64,000 bases of DNA from Lineolata rhizophorae (Eukaryota; Ascomycota; Dothideomycetes; Lineolatales; Lineolataceae): the NCBI GenBank assembly GCA_010093515.1, contig MU001674.1, forward strand, positions 925,975 through 989,974, given 5' to 3'. Shown one piece after another: positions 57,661 through 64,000 of the stretch. The position numbers were made by a program, and so were the translations under genes. Position 1 is the first letter of the stretch. Each line of letters starts with the position of its first letter. A model generated the notes under the pieces. That model was not told the origin of the DNA. It saw nothing but the letters and a program-made list of their open reading frames with translations, and did no database searches.

Positions 57661-57944
57661 ACTAACCCGCCATTCCCCGCTCCACACTCTCTCCAGAGTG
57701 AGGAAGGTCGTATGTAAAAGGCGAGCTCGTCTTATTCCCTCTTAGAGAATTAGAATTTAGACACACTCGCACACGAATAATGGCACGACCTCTCTATACG
57801 TTTATTCGCTGCACGTAGTCCGTGCGGACCTTCTGAGACTAAGCTATATATATGTGTACGCTACGCCCGCGCCGGCCCTACGCATGGCTATGCCCCGGTT
57901 ATATTCATTTCCTCTCTTCTTCCCTAGGCCGGGCGCCGACCATA

Positions 57945-58046
57945 CGAACGACACCTATATAAGTGAGGCCTCCCAGCGTAGAAACTCGGCGGCCGCGTAT
58001 CGCTCGCGCCATCTTCGCAGGAGTGATCTTTCGGCGTGCTCGTAAA
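57945..58046. repeat. dispersed repeat fragment, copy C
   Basis: CGACACCTATATAAGTG near 57949, followed by CGGCCGCGTATCGC and a GGAGTGATCTTTCGGCGTGC stretch, aligns with 28703-28800 of copy A. TATATAAG looks like a TATA box. With copy B only 300 bases away, the two may be pieces of one insertion. Confidence 0.55.
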
Positions 58047-58734
58047 TGGAGCTTGGTTCCCTTTGTGTTGGGTTTCCTTGTTTTCTTGAGGTATACTTCG
58101 GATGAGTGCCGGGTCTGGAAGCTGCGTCGGAAGCAGCCTTCAAGAGGTAACGATCGCCGACCATCACCTCTTTAGGGAAGGTTAGACAGCTGAAGAATGC
58201 GGAGCAGGACCATGCCCTGGACTCGTTTATAGCCCTGACTGAGACGCTCGTAGCGTTGGCGGAAAAGTACAGATCGACACCAACACCCCGATGAAGGCTC
58301 TTCGCACAACTAAACAGGCAAGTATAAGACTGCACCGCAGAATGCATATGGACATCGGTTTCGTGGACGGCCCACAGAGCCCCGATGATGTCGGCGGCAG
58401 ATTCTCGTACCGGAAGAATTGAAGAAAAGCCCTTCGGCCGAGAGACATTCTCGCCGCCTAGGTCGCACGTAGATGCGTCGCGGGCTTTACCCTTCGCGGA
58501 TATATGGTGAAGCTCTGGGAGTTGGACCTCCGTGGGAGAAAATGCGTTCCAGCGGCTCGATATCCCCCCGTGCTAGTTGAAGCTGAAGCGGGAATCGAAG
58601 GACAAGCCTACCATGGGCTCTGACTGCTTGTGTTATGACGTCCTGCTCTTTATTGGACAAAGAGGGCAATGGTCCTCGACCCCCTTGAAGATGTAAGATG
58701 ATCCTCATCGCCTTCTATCATCCCGCGATTCTCC
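58047..58734. other. unrecognised coding-like remnant
   Basis: The stretch has codon-like texture on the plus strand over about 400 bases (58220-58640) but is interrupted several times and matches no family I recognise. It lies between the repeat fragments and the decayed kinase. It could be part of an old element or of a lost gene. Confidence 0.35.
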
Positions 58735-59430
58735 CAGAGTTGTGCCTTGGAATGTCTCGTATTCTGGTATGGTCCATTTTTCCATCCGCTCAGACTTCAG
58801 GACTTCGTTGGCTGTCAATCGGTCTTCAGGTCTAAACAAGAGCATCGACCGTAACTTGGTAAGGATAGCGCCTCTCCTTCAATTCAAATGATAGCATCCT
58901 TTTAGCTCACCGGGGTCTCTGTACACTACGCTCGATGCGATCTTCCAAGGACCGAACGGGACGGTTGATCGACCTGTCTGCTTCAGTAAACCAATTATGT
59001 CGCGCTTCCCAGCTTCGCCACCATTTAGGTGACAAAATACCTAGAGCATCGACTTGCTCAGAAGTGATGTCATCCTACATGGCGAGAAAGCCATCGAATA
59101 AGGATTTTTGACCGAGGATTGCCCAGATGGAACAGGTGCGTGGCTAGATATCACATGAGAAGGATAGTGGTCTTGCTGGCTCAAGCGAGCTTCTGCGGAC
59201 CGTACCGGCATAGGCGTGCGGGAATCACACCTTAAGTATTGCGAAGGTGCGAAAGGTTTGCCCCAATCTGCAAGTAAGACTTTGGCTTCCGAGATTTTGA
59301 CTTCCTCGCTCGGCTCTCCGAGCCAGATTGGAATAATGTCGTGGGACGGCACACCTAATAGAAGGAGTCCACCATCGAGACGAACAATTGACTCCAGGTC
59401 GAATCTGTGCCAGAACGGGGCTTCTTATTC
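58735..59430 (-). pseudogene. decayed SRPK-like protein kinase gene
   Basis: Minus-strand remains of a fungal serine/threonine kinase of the SRPK-like expanded group. Readable in order: ESIVRLDGG, GVPSHDIIPIWLGEPSEEVK, KVLLADWGK (subdomain VII, with Trp instead of Phe), then a PLSFSCDI / IWAILGQKSLFDGFLA stretch (subdomain IX), ITSEQVDALGILSPKWWRSW, EARHNWFTEADRS and RPEDRLTANEVLKSE (subdomain XI). At least two stop codons stand where Trp and Gln are expected (TAG near 59130 and 59068), both explained by C-to-T or G-to-A change, and the frame shifts once near 59165. A GT-AG intron of about 35 bases near 58880-58916 is still visible, so this is a decayed ordinary gene, not a retrocopy. The N-lobe is not recognisable. 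It lies in the AT-rich island next to dispersed repeats. Confidence 0.75.
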
Positions 59431-60721
59431 GTTTCGGTAGAAAATCTGGCAGATGATACGAAAACCCAAGTGCTAGGACCTTATTCTTGGACCGCAAACG
59501 GAGTGGATTGATTTCGGGATACCTGGATTATTCTTGACCAAATCGGATAATTCGACAATGAGTCCTGGGAAAAAATTCGCATGTGTTGCTCCTTGTGGAG
59601 TTCACTATCCAGGCCAAGAACACCGTGCGGGCTTACCTATGCGAACACGCAAATTATCCTACTAAGCTCGAGTCGAGAGCCTCCATATGGGACTTTCCCT
59701 TCATTTCCAGCTCCGTCTAAAAAAGAAAGGTACTGTGTAAAGGGATCAGGTAGAGGCAACCGTTCGTTTTATTTTTAAAGGTTGAGTGTCTTGCTCGTAT
59801 GCAGGAGGAAATGCGGGGATCACGCGGGGAGAATTGAAATTGAACAAAATTATCGGACTGACTTGGGAAGTTGCTACCCCAAAATTGACCGACATTAAGC
59901 TTGAAGGAATCCAAATCGAGGATAGTGCTCATATTGGCCGTTAGCGCGGTGTTCTATCCGACAGCGGGTGCTCCAGCCAGTGTATTACGTACAGCATTGA
60001 CTTAGTCAACTTACCCGTAACGGTATAGGCCGACTTAGTCACCCACAAGTCAATTGAGTGGAGTGACGAATCATTGGACCGCGCATACGTCAGGCCACCG
60101 AAAACCGCTAGCGACATCCGTATTGCGAGGTTCGCATTGCGGAGTTCGTCTTTAGCTTCCATTCCTACCGAGGGACCGGCTATCCCCACACTTTCATCCT
60201 TGCGCCCAGTGCGGGGGATGCACGTCGCAGCTCACTATGGAAGCTCAGCCGAGCGCCGCCCTCATCTGAACCCCTCACGTTGGTTGGCGACGCACATCCC
60301 GTATATAGTTTCGACATTGTGCAGCTTAAATTGGGCACGTCGGATTATTTTTGGCTTCGATTTCTGTTCAGGCTAACGCGACGTCCACGTTCAAACTAAG
60401 ATTGAACTTGAACGCGATGGCTACCTCAATTGACCTGATTAACAAAGCGCCAGAGGTCTGTCTGCTGATAGAACCGAGGAAGAAACTTTCGAGCACTTGG
60501 GGCTGCATATACTAATGTGTATATATGACAATCTCAGGGTACTAAGATGTGGGTAGGTGATTAAGCTTTCTACTACGGATTTACTTCTCTCATAACCTAT
60601 TTATGCAACTCAAGCCTTAAAATTAGCTGCACAAATTAACGCCTACTTCATACCCAAAAACGAACCAAATCCGAGGAAACTAGCCCTCAATTGCTAATTT
60701 TCTTCTTTGAACGTTATTTTT
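59431..60721. other. AT-rich region without an intact gene
   Basis: About 1.3 kb upstream of the kinase remnant and of the lactonase-like gene. Short frames on the minus strand (59717-59932 and 59941-60189) read like pieces of protein but match no family I know. The last 150 bases before 60722 are AT-rich and are probably the promoter of the lactonase-like gene. Confidence 0.45.
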
Positions 60722-61809
60722 ATGCCCACTGTTAATCCTCTGGAACAGATTCTCCATGTCGGCAACCTCGAATGCGAAGAAGGGTGGTTCAAACGGGCGG
60801 TACGCGAAACATTTGTCACCTAGCCATCCGACCGTCCAATCTAACAAAGTCGTTCCCTACCGCACAGGGCGGCGTCTCGACGCGCTCGAACCCGAACCCG
60901 ACCCCCGAGCGCCGCAAGCTAATGATGGTATCGATCCTGATCTCGCACCCGACGGAAGGCCTGATCCTATACGAGACGGGCGGCGGCACAGACTACCCGG
61001 AGGTCTGGGGCCCGCAGATCAGCGACGTGTTCGCGCGGGTGGACTACGAGCCGGAGCAGGAGCTGGACGCGCAAATCGCCAAGACGGGCAACGACATCAA
61101 GGATGTCAAGATGGTGATTATCGGGCACCTGCACCTCGACCACGCGGGCGGGCTGGACAAGTTCAAGGGGACCGACGTGGCCATCTGGGTGCACGAGTTG
61201 GAGCTCAAGCACGCGTTTTACAGCGTGGCGACGAAGACGGACTTGGGTACGCCATGCCATCCAATGCGCCGCGCACAATACCTAATCCACCACCCCCTCG
61301 CCACCACCTCACTAACCCCCAACCCACTCACGCAACCCAGGCGTCTACCTCCCCCACTACCTCACCTTCGATCTGAACTGGCAGACCTTCACCGGCCCTT
61401 TCCTTGAGCTAGCCCAGGGCATCAACGTGCACCACGCGCCCGGCCACACGCCCGGTCTCTGCATCATGCAAGTCAACCTGCCCGACTCCGGCACCTGGAT
61501 CTTCACCACCGACATGTACCACGTGCACGAGAACTTCGACGACGCGGTGCCGCACGGCTGGCTCGCGCGCGACCACGACGCCTGGGTTAAGAGTAACCAG
61601 ATGATACACCTGCTGCAGCGGCGCACGGGCGGCAAGATGGTGTTTGGGCATTGTGCCAAGGTGAGTGTTCTGTTTTGCACGTGTGTCCTGGGCGTTTGGG
61701 GCCTCTTGGGTTTGTTGGACGGCCGCGAACATTGTGCTTGTGTGCTGATCGGTTCTGAATGTACAAGACGCTGTCAAAGTACAAGTTGGCGCCGCACGCG
61801 TACTCGTAA
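60722..61809 (+). CDS. metallo-beta-lactamase-fold hydrolase, AHL-lactonase-like
   Basis: Four exons: 60722-60799, 60868-61246, 61341-61660 and 61768-61809, with GT-AG introns of 68, 94 and 107 bases. The product is about 272 residues starting MPTVNPLEQILHVGN. The zinc motif HLHLDHAGGL lies at residues 113-122. The next ligands are in HHAPGHTPG (His 188) and FTTDMYH (Asp 210), with a last His in VFGHCAK. The layout fits the fungal relatives of N-acyl homoserine lactonases (AhlD/AttM type), which open lactone rings and may quench bacterial signals or act on the fungus's own lactones. The true substrate is unknown. It is intact although it borders the decayed island. The first exon had to be chosen by conservation (LHVGNLECEEGWFKRAGGVS across intron 1). 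A plus-strand frame that reads through intron 1 is a shadow. Confidence 0.88.
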
Positions 61810-62719
61810 GCTGGAGCCAGAATGGGCAGATTAGTGCCAACTGTTTGGCAATGACTTCTCTTATGATATGGGATCGATCGACAAGTCGCCGAACTTGTAC
61901 AGTCTTCCAGAATACTGTGCGGATATTCCGATATGACGAAAGCAGTACGTATCTAATAATGAAGTCAATGACTCAGCGCAAACAATTGACGCGCTTTGAA
62001 ACCACGTTTGAGAACTCCAAAGAATCTTCGATTCTTGCTATTGCCTAGGGGAACGGAGGTCGGATCTCGTTATACTGAGACCGCCTTAGTCACCTAGCCA
62101 CGGTGAATGATTACTGACGCTGAAAGAAAATAGAAAGAAAAAGAGTAACAAAAACTCAAAATAAAAAAAAGGGGGTAGACGCTGGCAACCGAATTCCTTC
62201 CGCTTGATGGGAGATGGAAGCTTAGACGGCCCGTCATGCCCAGGGAAGAAAGTCAACCCTGGAAAGAGAGAATAAGGGAAGAAGGAAAAAGGAAAAAAAA
62301 GATTAAAAGAAAGAAAAAAAAGAAAAGGCTAGTAATCCATTCAGCCCCTAATGATTAGCCGGACGCCATGGATTGAATTTCCTTACGCAAGTAGAAAACT
62401 TAGCCTCCCGGAAATTCCCATCTAAGAGTGAGTTAGGTTGGAAGGAACTCAACGCAGCCACCCTCGCATTGTTCGAACCAAGAAAGGCCTCAAGAACGCC
62501 ATTATGGTTGCAGCTATTCCACGCATAGCAAAGCAGAACAGAGCAACAAACAAACAAACCACATGAAAACAGGGTACCTTAATCAAAGCAAGAACTGACC
62601 ACCTCAGATTGAGTTTAAAAAGGGAGGTGGATAGATGGAAAAGCAAAAAGGACAACTGCGCTACTCAATGGAGCTGACAGCTTTTGCCTTGGAGCCCCGA
62701 ACCAATGTCCGCCAAGCGT
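61810..62719. other. convergent intergenic region, purine-rich
   Basis: 910 bases between the 3' ends of the lactonase-like gene and the gene at the right edge. From 62.1 to 62.35 kb it is A/G-rich with A runs. No gene is seen. Confidence 0.5.
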
Positions 62720-64000
62720 TCAAGCACCCCACCAGTCAGCCTTGAAAATCAACTCGTCTTCCTCCGACCACGACCGCGGCACCAAGCAATCCTCGTCCTC
62801 CAGACCATTGTCTTTCTCAGTGGCGGTCGCCGCCGCGGGCGGCGGATAGAGCCTCTTCCCGGTGATCGGCGTCGGCGGCGTCTGTGCATGTCCGACGCCG
62901 TCCCACTTGTCCGCGGCGCGGCCCGCCGCCTTCTTGCCTAGGAACCACGCGCCACTGGCCTGCTTGAGAGTGGGGTTGACGGTCGACCACGAGGAGCCGC
63001 CCGATGCGCCCTGCGACTTGGGGTCCGGCTCGATAGGTGACGCGGAAGGAAAATCCTCGACAGCGACTTCATCATCGTCGTTATCGTAGGCGGCGGAGGG
63101 CGAGCCCGGCGGGGCCGCGATACCGTTGGTGCCGAAGATCCGGTTATGTGTTGCTTTCGGCGTCGTTTGGCCGGAGTTGTCCTCATCGTCATTGTTGTTG
63201 TCCTGCTCGCCATCCGGTTTGGCCGCAACCTCATCCTTTGCGGGGCCGCCCTCTATGTTCGGCTCTGGCATGACCAACTCTGGGTGCATGACGTACCCGT
63301 TGACGCTGTAGCTCATGGAGCGAGCCGCCTTGACGGCGTTGTGATGGCTTCGCGCCGCCTCCTTCGCCGCCTGCTCGTCCTCGGCCGTCCAGTCCGGCGG
63401 CGTGGGCGGGCTCTGCGGACTCAGCAACATGGACTCCTCGTCGACCCTCGAAGCCGAGCCACTGCTTACGGTAGCGGGGACGGCGGCGCCGCCGGCGCCG
63501 CGGCCAGCACGTGCCGCGCGCTCTTTCCTCCAGTTACGTCGTGCGGTTGTTCTCTCCTCGAGTGCTTTCTCCTCGGCGGCGAGCCGGCGGTTTTCACGCT
63601 CGATGGCTAGAACGTGGCGCGTGATCTGGCGCTCGAGGGAGCCGTCAGTGCTGAAGTCGGGCGCGGCGCCGGAGCAGGTGCGGTCAATGCGGCCGTGGTC
63701 GCGCGAGCAGAAGTTCGCCGACGGGAACGGGTGGAAGCAGAGAGGCCAGACCGGGGAGTGGTGCGGCTTACGGCGTTGTTGTTCGGTGGCAGCAGCAGCG
63801 GTGGTGGTGGCAGTGGAGGAGCAGCCGGGAAGGGAGTCCGTCTGCGATGGAACGAGGCTCAGGCGTGAGGAGAGGAAGGATTTGGCGGCGGGGGAGGGCG
63901 CCTCGATTTGTACTTTGGTCGGGTGCGTAACTTCTGGAGACGATGTGGGCCAGAGCTCGGGAAGGGCGGGCATGTCGCGCGGCGTGACGTTTTCGCGGAT
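62720..64000 (-). CDS. acidic low-complexity protein, partial at window edge
   Basis: The minus-strand frame runs open to the right edge, so the gene may start outside; an ATG at 63973 is a possible start (417 residues). I do not recognise a function. A likely ordered N-terminal part reads LPELWPTSSPEVTHPTKVQI, then APSPAAKSFLSSRL. Residues around 120-150 form a charged helix (LERQITRHVLAIERENRRLA, then EEKALEERTTARRNWRKERA). Asp/Asn-rich and Pro-rich linkers follow, and the C-terminus has GAWFLGKKAAGRAADKWDGV and ends EEDELIFKADWWGA. The mix of a coiled segment and acidic linkers suggests a scaffold or regulatory protein. The C-terminal motif looks conserved, but I cannot name the family. 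The codons preceding the ATG (ENVTPRD) also look coding. Confidence 0.65.
   Translation of the reverse strand: MRENVTPRDMPALPELWPTSSPEVTHPTKVQIEAPSPAAKSFLSSRLSLVPSQTDSLPGCSSTATTTAAAATEQQRRKPHHSPVWPLCFHPFPSANFCSRDHGRIDRTCSGAAPDFSTDGSLERQITRHVLAIERENRRLAAEEKALEERTTARRNWRKERAARAGRGAGGAAVPATVSSGSASRVDEESMLLSPQSPPTPPDWTAEDEQAAKEAARSHHNAVKAARSMSYSVNGYVMHPELVMPEPNIEGGPAKDEVAAKPDGEQDNNNDDEDNSGQTTPKATHNRIFGTNGIAAPPGSPSAAYDNDDDEVAVEDFPSASPIEPDPKSQGASGGSSWSTVNPTLKQASGAWFLGKKAAGRAADKWDGVGHAQTPPTPITGKRLYPPPAAATATEKDNGLEDEDCLVPRSWSEEDELIFKADWWGA

Noticed and set aside
60756-61376. Plus-strand frame of 206 codons overlapping the lactonase-like gene
   Set aside because: It reads through intron 1 and out of frame with the conserved metallo-beta-lactamase sequence.

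Overview
The window is nuclear DNA of a filamentous ascomycete (Pezizomycotina, most likely a Sordariomycete). The evidence is short GT-AG introns (about 57 to 167 bp) interrupting GC3-rich reading frames, long GC-rich intergenic spacers, homopolymer-rich proteins (poly-Gln, poly-His, poly-Asp), and a gene set typical of that group: UncA-type kinesin-3, fungal alpha-tubulin, a questin oxidase-like protein, an aspartyl-tRNA synthetase fused to DUF2156, Sas4, Tpc1 and a DUF7707-type GPI protein. I place 19 protein-coding genes, one decayed kinase gene, dispersed repeat fragments and simple repeats. Splice sites were assigned by eye from reading-frame continuity and protein-family conservation.

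Layout. 0.6-2.5 kb: low-complexity 'mucin-like' protein. 5.3-7.2 kb: MFS transporter. 7.6-9.3 kb (minus) TRM5 and 9.9-14.9 kb (plus) kinesin-3, a divergent pair. 15.7-17.9 kb: Tpa1/Ofd1-type prolyl hydroxylase, convergent with alpha-tubulin (18.9-20.6 kb, minus). 21.6-23.1 kb: questin oxidase-like protein. 25.0-28.0 kb: AspRS-DUF2156 fusion, matching ergosteryl-aspartate synthase (ErdS). 29.2-30.3 kb (minus) mitochondrial thiamine pyrophosphate carrier and 30.6-32.1 kb (plus) gamma-butyrobetaine dioxygenase-like protein share a promoter of about 320 bp. 33.8-37.0 kb (minus): Sas4-domain protein. 38.3-39.4 kb (minus): PX-domain Ypt35-like protein. 41.2-42.2 kb: GPI-anchored cysteine-rich protein. 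43.5-44.8 kb: Ala-rich membrane protein. 45.9-48.2 kb (minus): C2H2 transcription factor. 50.8-53.3 kb (minus): low-complexity protein.

From about 53.6 to 62.6 kb the character changes. The DNA is visibly AT-richer and looks like an accessory island. It holds a flavin monooxygenase with one GC-AG intron and one apparently destroyed splice donor, fragments of a dispersed repeat also found at 28.6 kb, a decayed SRPK-like kinase gene whose stop codons sit where C-to-T or G-to-A changes would put them (RIP-like), and an intact metallo-beta-lactamase-fold lactonase-like gene. The right edge carries a partial gene for an unrecognised acidic protein.

Most genes are ordinary housekeeping: tRNA modification and charging, cytoskeleton and transport, mitochondrial import, chromatin, endosomal PX protein. 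The most interesting items are the ErdS fusion (RNA-dependent sterol aspartylation), the orphan questin oxidase-like gene with no polyketide synthase beside it, and the decaying 53.6-60.7 kb island. I saw no convincing tRNA or rRNA gene, CRISPR array or complete transposon.
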